Assembly (NCBI RefSeq): GCF_000337595.1
Contig: NZ_AOIL01000068.1
Span: 6,790-56,438, forward strand
From: Natrialba taiwanensis DSM 12281
Lineage (GTDB): Archaea > Halobacteriota > Halobacteria > Halobacteriales > Natrialbaceae
Direction of reading: 5' to 3'
Length of the DNA: 49,649 bases
In this document: positions 7,734 through 16,355 of the stretch, piece by piece
Position numbering within the stretch: the stretch's first letter is position 1
Layout of the letters: each line of letters starts with the position of its first letter
Position numbers and translations under genes: made by a program
The notes under the pieces: model-generated
What the model was told of the DNA's origin: nothing
The model's input: the letters and a program-made list of their open reading frames with translations, nothing else
Databases searched by the model: none

Positions 7734-9998
7734 CTACGACGCATCGACGTTCTCCCGCGCCGCCTCGAGATGCCGACGCTCAACGACAACCTCGTCGGCC
7801 CGCTCGTTCGCTTCGCCCGGACTGAACTCGTCTGCAACCTCGCGGATCGCCTTCATCGAGGCGTCCCTGACGAGCGCTTCGAGGTCCGCGCCGGTGTAGC
7901 CCTCGAGTTCAGCGGCCAGTTCGTCGAGGGCCACGTCGTCGCCGAGGGGCTTGCCGCGGGTGTGGACTGTGAGGATCTTCTCGCGGGCCTTGCGGTCGGG
8001 GTCGCCGACGTAGACGTGGGTGTCGAGGCGGCCGGGGCGGAGGAGGGCGGGGTCGATCTGGTCCTTGCGGTTGGTTGCCGCGAGGACGACCAGGTTCGGG
8101 TTCTCGCGCATCCCGTCGAGTTCGGTCAGCAGTTGCGAGACGACGCGTTCCGTGACTTCGTGGCCTTCGCCGCGAGCGGCGGTGATGGCGTCGATTTCGT
8201 CGAAGAAGACGATGGAAGGTGCGGCCTGGCGGGCGCGTTCGAACACCTTGCGGATGGCCTTCTCGCTCTCACCGACGTAGCGGTCGACGATTTCTGGACC
8301 GTCGACGCGGACGAAGTTCACGTCGGTTTCGCCGGCCAGCGCGCGGGCGAGCAGCGTCTTGCCGGTGCCCGGTGGGCCGTAGAGCAGGACGCCTGAGGGT
8401 GGTTGGGTGTTCGTCGCCTCGAAGAGGCGGTCGTAGGTCAGCGGCCACTCGACAGATTCCCGAAGCGTCTGCTTTGCGTCCTCGAGCCCGCCGACGTTGG
8501 TGAAATTCGTGTCGGGCGACTCGGCGACGTACTCGCGCATCGCCGAGGGCTCGACGGAGGCGAGCGCCTCGTCGAAGTGGCGCTTTTGTACCGTCGGATT
8601 CCGATTCCACGCCTCGCGGTCGTCCGTCTCGGCCGGCCGATCCCGGATCGCCGCCATCGCGGCCTCGCTTGCGACGCCGTCCAGGTCCGCGCCGACGAAG
8701 CCGTGCGTCCGACGGGCGAGGGCATCCACGTCGACATCGTCCGCGAGCGGCATCCCGCGAGTGTGGACCTCGAGAATCTCCCGGCGTCCCGTCTCGTCGG
8801 GAACGCCGATCTGGATTTCGCGGTCGAACCGGCCGCCGCGACGGAGTGCGGGATCGATGCTGTCGACGCGGTTCGTCGCACCGATGACAATCACTTCGCC
8901 GCGTGCGTCGAGGCCGTCCATCAGCGTCAGCAACTGACCGACGATCCGATTTTCGGCGTCGCCGTCGTCGTCTCTCGTCCCCGCAATCGAGTCGATTTCG
9001 TCGAAGAAGATGATCGTCGGAGCGTCCTCACGCGCCTGCTCGAATGTCTGGCGCAGCTGCTCTTCGGATTCACCCTTGTACTTCGACATGATCTCCGGCC
9101 CCGAAATCGTCACGAAATGGGCGTCGACCTCGTTTGCGACCGCCCGGGCGATCAGCGTCTTCCCGGTCCCGGGCGGGCCGTAGAGCAACACGCCGGAGGG
9201 CGGTTCGACCCCGAGCCGCTGGAACAGCTCCGGCTCCGACAGCGGGAGTTCGATCATCTCCCGCACGAGTTCGAGTTCGTCGTCCAAGCCGCCGATATCC
9301 TCGTAGGTGACGCCGGAACTGGCTGTGCCGTCTGCCGGCTGCTCGCCAGTGGCTGACGGCGACGAGCCGCCACCAGCCGTGGCTGTGCCAGTGCTCTCGC
9401 CGTCACTCTCGGGGGTGGTGGCTGTACTCGAGCCGGTACTGCTACTGGTACCGGAGCCCGCCCCACCACCCGCCGAGCCCGTGACGCGGACCGTCGTTGA
9501 ACTCGTGATTCGAACGTCACCGCCGGGGGTCGTGTCAACGACGGAAAACGGTTCCTGGCCGACGCCTTCGATTCTGATCTGTTCTCCGGCACGCACCGGT
9601 CGGTTTCGCAGCGTCTTGGCCGCCTCGTGTTCTGCGACTTGCTGCTGGCTGGAAGACAGCGTCGGCGGCGGCGTTAGTGTCACGCGCTCAGCGTCGCGGA
9701 TCGAGGACGTGTCCTTCGTCCGGATGGTAACCGTATCGCCGACGTGAACGCCGGCATTGGCACGGGTGTCGCCATCGATCTGAATCGCGTGCTCCGGAAT
9801 CGACGCGTCCGCGGGCCACATCTTTGCGACGGTCGTCTTCCCCCCGTCGCCCTCGCCTTCGATGACGATCGTATCGCCACTGAGAACGCCCAACTGCCGG
9901 CGAGCAAGCTCAGGTATTCGGGCGACACCTCGGCCCGCGTCGCGCTTCTCGGCTGCTTGGACCGACAGCGAGATGCCATCGGAATCCGACCCACTCAT
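7734..9998 (-). CDS. Cdc48/VAT-type AAA+ ATPase (754 aa)
   Basis: Hexameric unfoldase that feeds the proteasome or dismantles complexes. An N-terminal double-psi beta-barrel region (about 10-170, [18 protein letters not shown]) is joined by an unusually long Gly/Ser/Thr-rich linker (about 173-230) to two AAA+ domains. D1 has Walker A GPPGTGKT at 274-281 and Walker B DEID at 333-336; D2 has GPPGTGKT at 541-548 and DEID at 600-603. The sequence before D1 ([13 protein letters not shown]) is typical of Cdc48. ATG 9998 begins MSGSDSDG and is preceded about 27 bases upstream by a TATA-like AATTCTCAAGG. Archaea of this class carry several Cdc48 paralogues; which one this is cannot be told here. The C terminus ([19 protein letters not shown]) lacks a clear HbYX tail. 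Confidence 0.95.
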   Translation of the reverse strand: MSGSDSDGISLSVQAAEKRDAGRGVARIPELARRQLGVLSGDTIVIEGEGDGGKTTVAKMWPADASIPEHAIQIDGDTRANAGVHVGDTVTIRTKDTSSIRDAERVTLTPPPTLSSSQQQVAEHEAAKTLRNRPVRAGEQIRIEGVGQEPFSVVDTTPGGDVRITSSTTVRVTGSAGGGAGSGTSSSTGSSTATTPESDGESTGTATAGGGSSPSATGEQPADGTASSGVTYEDIGGLDDELELVREMIELPLSEPELFQRLGVEPPSGVLLYGPPGTGKTLIARAVANEVDAHFVTISGPEIMSKYKGESEEQLRQTFEQAREDAPTIIFFDEIDSIAGTRDDDGDAENRIVGQLLTLMDGLDARGEVIVIGATNRVDSIDPALRRGGRFDREIQIGVPDETGRREILEVHTRGMPLADDVDVDALARRTHGFVGADLDGVASEAAMAAIRDRPAETDDREAWNRNPTVQKRHFDEALASVEPSAMREYVAESPDTNFTNVGGLEDAKQTLRESVEWPLTYDRLFEATNTQPPSGVLLYGPPGTGKTLLARALAGETDVNFVRVDGPEIVDRYVGESEKAIRKVFERARQAAPSIVFFDEIDAITAARGEGHEVTERVVSQLLTELDGMRENPNLVVLAATNRKDQIDPALLRPGRLDTHVYVGDPDRKAREKILTVHTRGKPLGDDVALDELAAELEGYTGADLEALVRDASMKAIREVADEFSPGEANERADEVVVERRHLEAARENVDAS

Positions 9999-10156
9999 AC
10001 CCGGTTCTTTCGGCCACGTCGCCTTGAGAATTACCCACGTCACTCCCACCTTGCGAGACGTCCCCGCTGGGAGGAGATCGTCTTCCCTGACCTACCCGAC
10101 GACACGTCTCAGTGTGCCGGAGCAATGCCTTTGGGTATTCGTGGCCAACTCTCGAT

Positions 10157-10291
10157 ATGGTGGTCCAGACCGAGCGGGACGACGCCACCTGGTACGAGTG
10201 TGAAACCTGCGGGCTGCTCTTCGATGAGGAGTCCGATGCAACAGCGCACGAAAAACGGTGTGACGGAGCTGATCCGAGCTACATTCAATAA
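10157..10291 (+). CDS. Tiny one-finger zinc protein, DUF7128-like (44 aa)
   Basis: A very small gene. ATG 10157 gives MVVQTERDDATWYECETCG, then LLFDEESDATAHEKRCDG and stop TAA at 10291. Cys-x2-Cys and, 12 residues or so later, His-x4-Cys form a C2HC zinc finger. This length and spacing match a family of haloarchaeal micro zinc-finger proteins (DUF7128 in my memory). Divergent from the Cdc48 gene across about 160 bases. Small haloarchaeal zinc-finger proteins of this kind often act as regulators or protein adaptors, but no role is known from this sequence. Confidence 0.72.
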   Translation: MVVQTERDDATWYECETCGLLFDEESDATAHEKRCDGADPSYIQ

Positions 10292-10347
10292 CGTCCTGCA
10301 CTCGCGACGGTCTCGATGAGTCAGCAGCCGATCAACCCGCAGGTGGC

Positions 10348-10593
10348 CTACTCGAGCCGTTCACGATGAGACGCAGCGAGTTCACCTGCGCGATCGAGCG
10401 TGTGTGTCTCGGTCCAGCGGATGCGGTCGCCGTCGCCGTAGGCAAGCGCCGTCTTCAGTTCGTCGCGCAAGACACCGTGGCCGACCGACAGCACCGTGCC
10501 GGACTCGTCGCCGAGTTCGTAGACGCCGGGTCGATCCGGTGCACTTGCGACTGCCTCCCGGTCGAGCGTCGTCCAGGCTTTTTGCAGCGGCAT
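10348..10593 (-). CDS. Small conserved haloarchaeal protein with a GIY-YIG-like N terminus (81 aa), DUF7508-like
   Basis: The core reads APDRPGVYELGDESGTVLSVG, which resembles the first strand pair of GIY-YIG proteins (PGVYxLxD...VlYVG), but the catalytic Arg and Glu are not evident, so I do not call it a nuclease. It ends in a basic helix (AASHRERLE). ATG 10593 (MPLQKAW) follows the stop of the upstream DUF5796 gene by one base, so the two are co-transcribed and probably translationally coupled. Family name DUF7508 is from memory. Confidence 0.65.
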   Translation of the reverse strand: MPLQKAWTTLDREAVASAPDRPGVYELGDESGTVLSVGHGVLRDELKTALAYGDGDRIRWTETHTLDRAGELAASHRERLE

Positions 10594-10594
10594 G

Positions 10595-11101
10595 TTACGC
10601 GGTGGAGTCCTCACGATGCTGTTCAGGAGTGTCGTCCGACTCGCCGCTCGTGAACTCGTCGGTAGCGGACTCGTCAGTAGCGGGGACGAGTTCGTAGGCG
10701 TGTTCGCTCAGTTCGTCCTCGGCGAAGACGAATACCCGCCCGTCGACCAGTGAGAGGTCGGCCTCGACGCGGATCGAGTAGGCGTCTGTCGAGACGGTCA
10801 CGCCGGGATACAGCACTTCTTCGTCGTCACCGCTGAGTATCACGCGACCGACGCCAGTCGTCTCCAGAATATCGTCGTGGGTGTCCCGGTCGTTGACGTA
10901 GGTCATGACGCCCTCGACGCCGTCGGGGTCGGTGACGAGGACGTGGACGTCCTTCCCCGGCGAGGTCTTGATCGACTCCGTGACGGGTTCGGGTGGTCCG
11001 TGGTAGAAGACCTCCCGGCCGTCGAGGTACTGGACGACAACCCCGCCCTCGACGAGGTTGACGGTGATCGTACTCGGAGCGACGTTATTGCGTGCGCTCA
11101 T
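10595..11101 (-). CDS. DUF5796 family protein (168 aa)
   Basis: Recognised by its start MSARNNVAPSTITVNLVEGG and the strand-rich body YLDGREVFYHGPPEP, GKDVHVLVTDPDGVEGVM and YVNDRDTHDDILETTGVGR, all typical of the haloarchaeal DUF5796 family. No enzymatic motif is visible. The last 30 residues are a Ser/Thr/Asp/Glu tail. ATG 11101 is chosen because family members begin at this residue. First gene of a two-gene unit with the small DUF7508-like gene immediately downstream. Function unknown. Confidence 0.8.
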   Translation of the reverse strand: MSARNNVAPSTITVNLVEGGVVVQYLDGREVFYHGPPEPVTESIKTSPGKDVHVLVTDPDGVEGVMTYVNDRDTHDDILETTGVGRVILSGDDEEVLYPGVTVSTDAYSIRVEADLSLVDGRVFVFAEDELSEHAYELVPATDESATDEFTSGESDDTPEQHREDSTA

Positions 11102-11222
11102 TGTTCGCCCGTTCGGGCGGAGTTGGGAAAAGCGGTGCGTTCTCGCCGATTGTACGCCGGTCGCGATACCGAAACGCCCGGCGGGAAGCCCCGAACGGCA
11201 CCGCGAGCAGCGAGTATCGGCT

Positions 11223-12026
11223 TCACTCCGAGCGCGGATCGAACGGAACGAACCAGCTTGCAAAGCCGCTCGGATCTGGGTCGTTCTCCGCCCGGAATCG
11301 AGACCACTCGACAACGAGCTTTCCTAGAACGACTCCCGTGGCAAAGAAGAATTCGAGCGTCCCGCGCGTCGGAACGACGCCGAATACTTCTCTGACGGTT
11401 CCCATGATCAGGAAGAGTGAGAACCCGCCGACAAGCGTGGCGAGCGCAAGAAAAACGATCGCGAAGAAGATGACTCGACAGGGAATCTCGAGGACCATGT
11501 GTGCAGACAGGTCCTCGTACCGTTTCGTCGCAAAGAACTCGCGACGCAACTCGACGAGATGGGAACCGATCGTGGCGAGCACCGCCGCGATGAGAGAGGG
11601 AGACACGATCGATTCGACAACCGGGTATAGGCCGAAGCTACCGAGCGGGAGTAGCAGGAATCCAAGCCCCCAGACAACGGACATAACGATAATTCTGATG
11701 TTTCGTGGGTAAATCGGCGGAATCGATCCTCCGAGATTGATGGTGGTTGGATTATCGCCCCATTTCGACTCGGACAACTCTTTTCCCCGGTTCACTCCCG
11801 GCAAGAAGAGATTCCGCCCCTCGAGCACGATCCGTCGTTCGGCGAAAAGCGCCGCCCCGCTGTACGCCAAAAGCATGACCGCGACTTCGATCCAATAAAT
11901 CGCCAGCACCTCGCCGATGCGCCAGTCGAACCAGAGAACGCCTCCGAGGGGGAGCAGATTCGAGAGCAGAGTCGGAGCAAACGCAGTGACAGTGGGGCGG
12001 TTTCGCGTTCGCCGATCGAACTCCAT
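11223..12026 (-). CDS. DUF6498-like polytopic membrane protein (267 aa)
   Basis: About six membrane segments are visible, including FAPTLLSNLLPLGGVLWF, VLAIYWIEVAVMLLAYSGAAL, IIVMSVVWGLGFLLLPLG, LIAAVLATIGSHLVEL and FFAIVFLALATLVGGFSLF. The pattern LLSNLLPLGGVLWFDWRIGEVLAIYWIE fits, over its first residues, the haloarchaeal DUF6498 family (from memory). ATG 12026 is preferred over the GTG at 12053 because a TATA-like GTACTTAGTG lies 25-34 bases before it. Function unknown; no catalytic motif seen. It is divergent from the shikimate kinase gene. Confidence 0.75.
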   Translation of the reverse strand: MEFDRRTRNRPTVTAFAPTLLSNLLPLGGVLWFDWRIGEVLAIYWIEVAVMLLAYSGAALFAERRIVLEGRNLFLPGVNRGKELSESKWGDNPTTINLGGSIPPIYPRNIRIIVMSVVWGLGFLLLPLGSFGLYPVVESIVSPSLIAAVLATIGSHLVELRREFFATKRYEDLSAHMVLEIPCRVIFFAIVFLALATLVGGFSLFLIMGTVREVFGVVPTRGTLEFFFATGVVLGKLVVEWSRFRAENDPDPSGFASWFVPFDPRSE

Positions 12027-12232
12027 CGAGCTGACAAATTGCGTAGCAGTCACTAAGTACTGTCTCTTCTCGAGGCGAGTTCCTGCCGCGCCGGCCGGAA
12101 AGTACGGAGTCGCATATGACGACCAGACTGTGGGTACTCAGCGACCGGTTTCGATCCCGTGCTCTCCTTGCCACCGGGAGAAGACTTGTCAGAACCGCCA
12201 GCCGTAAGTACGCACTCTGTGAGTCTTCTCGT

Positions 12233-13111
12233 ATGGACGGCCGCGCCGTCGCACCCGCAGCCGGAACGGTCCTCAACGCCCTTGCAACAGGAACCGGTTC
12301 GGCCTTCGCGATCGACCTCGAGACGACCGCGACGGTCGAACTCACCGACAGTGGCGAAACCGTCGGCCGGGTCGACGGCCACCCGGACGCGGACACGACG
12401 CTCATCGAACGCTGCGTCGACCTGACCCTCGACGAGTTCGCCGCGTCGGCCGGCCTCGATCGGTCCACCGTCGGCGCTCGCGTTCGCACCGAAAGCGAGG
12501 TTCCGATGGCCGGCGGGTTGAAGAGTTCGAGCGCGGCGGCCAACGCCACCGTTCTCGCGACGCTCGATGCACTGGCAGTCAGCGACGCCGTCGATCGCAT
12601 CGACGCCTGTCGACTCGGCGTCCGCGCCGCTCGCGAGGCCGGTGTCACCGCGACCGGCGCGTTCGACGACGCCAGCGCGAGCATGCTCGGCGGCGTGACG
12701 ATCACCGACAACACGAGCGACGAGCTGCTCGCCCGCGACGAACCCGACTGGCACGCGGCGGTCTACACGCCGCCGACGCAAGCCTACAGCGCTGACGCCG
12801 ACACCGCCGCCTGTGAGCGCATCGCGCCGATGGCTGAACTCGTCGAAGAACTCGCACTCGATGGGCGCTACGGCGAGGCGATGACGGTTAATGGCTTCGC
12901 GTTCTGTGGCGCGCTCGAGTTCTCGACGGGGCCGATGCTCGACGCACTGCCGGACGTAACCGGGGTGTCGCTGTCTGGGACGGGACCCAGCTACGTCGCC
13001 GTCGGCGACCGCGACACGCTGGCCGGCGTTCGAGAGCGGTGGGACGAGCGCGAGGGAACGACACGATTACTGCAGACCCGAACAGACGGGACACGTATTC
13101 AAACACCATGA
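12233..13111 (+). CDS. aroK: Archaeal (GHMP-type) shikimate kinase (292 aa)
   Basis: Phosphorylates shikimate with ATP in the route to chorismate. It is the archaeal GHMP-kinase version, not the bacterial P-loop one: the start GRAVAPAAGTVLNALATGTG, the glycine/serine-rich ATP loop VPMAGGLKSSSAAANAT and the late motif SLSGTGPSYVAVGD are all in place. ATG 12233 is chosen since this family begins right before the GRA motif and a TATA-like GTAAGTACG lies 22-30 bases upstream. Its stop TGA overlaps the ATG of the chorismate mutase gene by four bases, so the two enzymes of the same pathway are translationally coupled. Confidence 0.93.
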   Translation: MDGRAVAPAAGTVLNALATGTGSAFAIDLETTATVELTDSGETVGRVDGHPDADTTLIERCVDLTLDEFAASAGLDRSTVGARVRTESEVPMAGGLKSSSAAANATVLATLDALAVSDAVDRIDACRLGVRAAREAGVTATGAFDDASASMLGGVTITDNTSDELLARDEPDWHAAVYTPPTQAYSADADTAACERIAPMAELVEELALDGRYGEAMTVNGFAFCGALEFSTGPMLDALPDVTGVSLSGTGPSYVAVGDRDTLAGVRERWDEREGTTRLLQTRTDGTRIQTP

Positions 13112-13437
13112 CGCCAGATTCAGCTTCGAACGGAGACGAGATCGCAAGCGAGAACCGAACACCGGACGAGATGGATCTCAAAGAACTCCGCGAGGAGATT
13201 GAGACGATCGACCAGGAGATCGTCGAACTGATCGCCCAGCGAACCTACGTCGCGGATACGATCGCAGCGGTCAAAGACGAGAATGACCTGCCGACGACCG
13301 ACGAGAAGCAAGAGGAACAGGTAATGGTGCGAGCGGGGCAGAACGCAGAGCAGTTCGATGTCGACGCGAATCTGGTGAAGGCAATCTTTCGGTTGTTGAT
13401 CGAACTGAACAAGGTCGAGCAAAGAAGCAATAGATGA
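13108..13437 (+). CDS. aroQ: Chorismate mutase, AroQ type (109 aa)
   Basis: Converts chorismate to prephenate for phenylalanine and tyrosine. A disordered acidic leader of about 25 residues precedes the all-helical AroQ domain: LKELREEIETIDQEIVELI with the key Arg, AQRTYVADTIAAVKDE with the conserved Lys, and a last helix VKAIFRLLIELNKVEQ. Start ATG 13108 overlaps the aroK stop (ATGA). An internal Met at MDLKEL could also serve as a start. Together with aroK it forms a two-gene aromatic amino acid operon, a normal arrangement in haloarchaea. Confidence 0.93.
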   Translation: MTPDSASNGDEIASENRTPDEMDLKELREEIETIDQEIVELIAQRTYVADTIAAVKDENDLPTTDEKQEEQVMVRAGQNAEQFDVDANLVKAIFRLLIELNKVEQRSNR

Positions 13438-13457
13438 TTAAAAATTGAGCGAATGAT

Positions 13458-13480
13458 TGGACAAACATCCAGTATTTAAT
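13458..13480 (+). promoter_or_regulatory. Second copy of the glnA-type 14-mer beside a TATA-like box
   Basis: TGGACAAACATCCA at 13458-13471 is identical to the core of the distal arm of the glnA palindrome, and TATTTAAT follows one base later (13473-13480). The layout resembles a regulated promoter pointing rightward, yet no coding gene starts downstream on the plus strand; transcription would run antisense to the GNAT gene. It may be chance. Confidence 0.3.
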
Positions 13481-13504
13481 GTCCGGGTTGCCATATATGG
13501 TTCA

Positions 13505-13939
13505 CTATTTCAGCGGCTGCTTGTATACGTAGCTGGCCCGCTCCATTCCGGCCCGCTCTTCATAGAAGCGATGTGCATCCTCGCGCTGGAGTCCAGAAGA
13601 GAGTGCGACGAGTTCACAGTTGTTCACCTCGGCCCAGTCTTCGACGAACGAGAGGAGTTTCGATCCGTGTCCCGCCGATCGGTGGTCGGCATCCGTTACT
13701 AATTCGTAGACCCACACGTGCCGACCATAGTACATGTTCACCTGAACTCCGACGCCAGCGAGCGAAACGATTTCGTCGTCTACCGAGACGGCGAAGAACC
13801 GGTATCCCTCGGCGGTCATCTCGCGGAGGTAGTCGAGATAAGATTCCTCGTCTAGATGAGTTCGCAATTGGTTCAACACCGGAAACGCAGCCACCCATTC
13901 TTCTTCCGTCTCCAATTCGTGAACTCGTGTCTCAGTCAT
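13505..13939 (-). CDS. GNAT family N-acetyltransferase (144 aa)
   Basis: Acetyl-CoA-dependent acyltransferase of unknown substrate. The GNAT core is clear: DEIVSLAGVGVQ and VWVYELVTDADHRSAGHGSKLL, which contains the pyrophosphate-binding R-x2-G-x-G signature, then the helix FVEDWAEVNNCELVALSSGLQREDAHRFYEERAGM typical of motif B. Start ATG 13939. It ends 67 bases from the convergent aroQ stop. A glnA-like regulatory motif lies just past its stop codon, but on the wrong side for its own promoter. Upstream begins the low-GC gene-poor patch. Confidence 0.88.
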   Translation of the reverse strand: MTETRVHELETEEEWVAAFPVLNQLRTHLDEESYLDYLREMTAEGYRFFAVSVDDEIVSLAGVGVQVNMYYGRHVWVYELVTDADHRSAGHGSKLLSFVEDWAEVNNCELVALSSGLQREDAHRFYEERAGMERASYVYKQPLK

Positions 13940-14455
13940 CTCTTGGAGAGATGAGCGAGTACGTGTTAGTAGTCCATCAAATTTAACGTCTACTGAACTG
14001 GACTGGGAGGTTGTCGGTGCGATCGAGTGAGTATGGACAAAACCGTGTCATCCAGATGGCCTTGAGCCGTCACTCGACAATCTCGTCGAGCCGTTCCAGG
14101 TGAAACTCTATTGCACCCAACTGAACAAAATCCTAAAACACCTACCGAAGGCAAGTTGTTCGTTGTACATATCCTTTTCTGCCCATGCGGGAAGCTCTAG
14201 TATTCGTAGGCTGGCTCCAATATGTTACAAAAGAGCGACACCAGGTGTAGTCGATCCACTCAGACGACTCGAGTATTGTGCCCATGAGCTTACAGATACC
14301 GTTCTCTCAACCGACGAAGCGTCCGTGCGATCGGTGGAGCCACTGTATTCGATTGCGCCGTCACCTACCTCCCCAAGTTCGAGCATCCAGTGACATTGCT
14401 CCAAGCCCGTTCGGTGCTGCTTACCATATCATATGTGAGTTCAGAACACAACCAG
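13940..14455. other. Gene-poor, lower-GC stretch
   Basis: No convincing gene. On the minus strand a 17-residue piece ending IEFHLERLDEIVE before a stop (about 14064-14108) reads like the C terminus of a lost protein, preceded at once by in-frame stops. A 53-codon minus-strand frame from 14386 has Ser/Thr-biased content and no recognisable fold. Base composition is clearly lower in GC than the flanks, which suggests decayed or imported DNA. Confidence 0.5.
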
Positions 14456-14629
14456 CTAATCAGATGAGAAATGCTGGAGAATGATAGCAGTGAGGGTGAT
14501 TAACACGCCTCCCCAAACCAGGAGGTATACTGGCCCCTCAGGAGTGGAGCCAATTTCCCGGAGAATCAGATCGATTGCAGCAACTACCGAAATTTGAAAG
14601 CCGAGTATCGCAAGTAAGTTCTCATCCAT
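14456..14629 (-). CDS. Small two-segment membrane protein (57 aa)
   Basis: ATG 14629 gives MDENLLAILGFQISVVAAID, a loop LILREIGSTPEG, a second hydrophobic run PVYLLVWGGVLITLTAIIL and the end QHFSSD before TAG at 14456. Two membrane helices with a short polar hairpin are evident, and the composition is far from random. A TATA-like box (GTTTTAATGG on the minus strand, 14653-14660) sits 24-31 bases before the ATG, as expected for a leaderless gene. Family and role not recognised; similar small hairpin membrane proteins are found near mobile DNA in haloarchaea, but this link is inference. Confidence 0.62.
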   Translation of the reverse strand: MDENLLAILGFQISVVAAIDLILREIGSTPEGPVYLLVWGGVLITLTAIILQHFSSD

Positions 14630-14652
14630 AGCTGAGTTGATATAATTCTACC

Positions 14653-14660
14653 ATTAAAAC
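14653..14660 (-). promoter_or_regulatory. TATA-like box of the 57-aa membrane protein
   Basis: GTTTTAAT on the minus strand, 24-31 bases before ATG 14629, the usual haloarchaeal spacing for a leaderless transcript. Confidence 0.45.
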
Positions 14661-14661
14661 C

Positions 14662-15013
14662 GTTGCTGTTATATTCGGCTAGTCACCTGCATAGAATGCT
14701 ATGAGTCCACTTGTTGAGGTTTTCGCCCCTGTCGTTCATGGATAACTCAGATTGATGTGGGAAGGTATCATAGAAGAATTGGATCTCATAACACGGATGT
14801 TGTGAGTATGTTATACGTGCTGTTTTCGGCAGGTAGAGCAGTAATAGCGTATTCTCAAGTAGCGTAGCCCGATACGAAATTGGCTTCATAACACGGCTGC
14901 ATCCGTCTTTAGTTAGGAGACGAATCGCGTGACAGCGGCGGCTTATCGAGGTATGTTTGCGGAAGGAACGAGGAGGCGACAAGTGTGCAAAAGACGTCTC
15001 CTCATTTCGAATT
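14662..15013. other. Non-coding patch upstream of the IS4-type gene, with IS-end-like sequences
   Basis: No gene seen. At 14764-14775 it holds GGTATCATAGAA, identical to 12 inner bases of the right inverted repeat of the ISH11-like element at 15989-17059. The 11-mer TCATAACACGG occurs twice, at 14786-14796 and 14886-14896, exactly 100 bases apart. The left end of the IS4-type element should lie in this interval, but I cannot define it without its other end. Confidence 0.4.
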
Positions 15014-15988
15014 ATGCCTCGGCTCACTACACTGTTTCCCTCCGAGTTCCTCGAAGAGCACGCCAAGGAACTCGGCGTGGTCGAACGCGACCGCAAGCTC
15101 CGGATTCCTGCCTTCGTCTGGGCATTCGTGTTCGGCTTCGCCGCAGGCGAGAGCCGAACACTCACTGGGTTCAGACGGAGCTACAACGCTACAGCGGATG
15201 AAACGATCTCTCCTGGCGGATTCTATCAGCGTCTGACTCCCTCGCTCGCGGAGTATCTCCGCGACCTCGTTGAGCGAAACCTCGACGAGGTCGCTGTCCC
15301 GGATACAGTTGATACAGATTTCGACCGGTTCCATGACGTGATGGTCGCTGACGGGACAATCCTGCGGTTACATCGATTCCTCGCTGATGCGTACGAACCA
15401 TGGAAAGGGGAGCAGGGTGGAGCGCGGCTCCACCTGCTCCACAACGTCACTGATCAGACGATAGACCGGTTCAGCGTCACTGACGAAAAAGCACACGATA
15501 GCACAGAGTTTGACACAGGTCCGTGGCTCAAAGACCGGTTAGTACTGTTCGATCAAGCGTACTTCAAGTACCGCCGTTTCGCACTAATCGACGAGAATGA
15601 CGGCTACTTCGTGAGTCGGCTCAAATCAAACGTGAACCCGGAGATAACCGGAGAATCGCGGGAATGGCGTGGCGACGCCATTCCCTTGGAGGGTGAGAAG
15701 ATCCACGACGTGGTTGATGACCTCTATCGGTAGTATATCGATGTTGAGATCGAAGCAGAATTCCAGCGGAGAGAGTATGCAGGGACGCAGTCGTGGGACA
15801 CGAAGACGTTCCGCGTCGTCGGCGTCCTCGTTGCGGACGCCGACGACTATCATCTATATATTACGAATCTCCTGCGAGAAGAGTTCTTACCGGCAGATCT
15901 AGCGACGATCTACCGCTGCAGATGGGAGGTTGAGTTGTTATTCCGCGAATTCAAGACGCAATACTCGTTGGACGAGTTTTCCACAAGC
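15014..15988 (+). pseudogene. IS4-family transposase, nonsense-mutated and truncated
   Basis: DDE transposase of the IS4 group (haloarchaeal ISH8-like type). Starting at ATG 15014 (MPRLTTLFPSEFLEEHAKEL) it has the first Asp region MVADGTILRLHRF, the second LVLFDQAYFKYRRF, then an in-frame TAG at 15731-15733 after DDLYR. The same frame continues past the stop as YIDVEIEAEF and reaches the Y-x2-R-x3-E-x6-K signature of IS4 transposases (from Tyr codon 15911 to Lys codon 15953). After LDEFSTS at 15988 homology stops abruptly at the end of the ISH11-like element. The roughly 100 C-terminal residues are absent from the far side of that element, so a deletion accompanied or followed the insertion. 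Not functional. Confidence 0.88.
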
Positions 15989-16119
15989 AGAGGGTGTCAT
16001 AGAACGCTTCTTCCACCGTGATGATCGTGCTTCCCGGATTGTCTCCGCGTTCGTAGTTGGTGATAGCGACGACGAGACGAAGGCACAGGGCAATGAAACA
16101 CCTGCGCTCTTGCGTGGAC

Positions 16120-16151
16120 GCGGCCTCGGGCGTGCGTTCGCCCGAGGCCGC
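16120..16151. repeat. Perfect 13-bp hairpin inside the transposase gene
   Basis: GCGGCCTCGGGCG (16120-16132) and CGCCCGAGGCCGC (16139-16151) pair perfectly around a six-base loop. It encodes the CGLGRTHARGRV segment of the transposase, so it may be only a by-product of coding, but a stem this strong in the mRNA could slow translation or protect against read-through into the element. Confidence 0.6.
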
Positions 16152-16319
16152 AGTCCTTCACTGATTCGTTGGTTCGTTCGACTCCAGTAGGTCGGTTGTA
16201 CGTCTCATCTACCGTTGATTGCTTCAGCTGGACGTCCTCGCTGTGTTTTTCGATGCGGTCTTCGACCCTGTACTCGATGTCTTTCGGGTCATCAGCGTTC
16301 CGTGCGTTGTACGAGCAAC

Positions 16320-16355
16320 TGGCACGACCACCTGCTGGCCGCAGGGGTCATGCCA
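16320..16355. repeat. Inverted-repeat-flanked micro-inversion
   Basis: TGGCACGACC (16320-16329) and GGTCATGCCA (16346-16355) are inverted repeats at 9 of 10 positions around a 16-base core. On the plus strand the segment reads HDHLLAAGVMPV; on the minus strand, the coding strand of the transposase, it reads HDPCGQQVVVPV. The former is the expected transposase sequence, so the core has flipped relative to the gene. Confidence 0.75.

Noticed and set aside
14100-14393. Plus-strand frame of 97 codons in the low-GC patch
   Set aside because: No recognisable pattern, unusual Ser/Tyr/Leu composition, starts at GTG without a promoter, and overlaps other equally weak frames.
14786-14896. TCATAACACGG twice, 100 bases apart, as IS terminal repeats
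   Set aside because: They are direct, not inverted, only 11 bases long, and no element fits between them. Kept only as a note in the non-coding patch.
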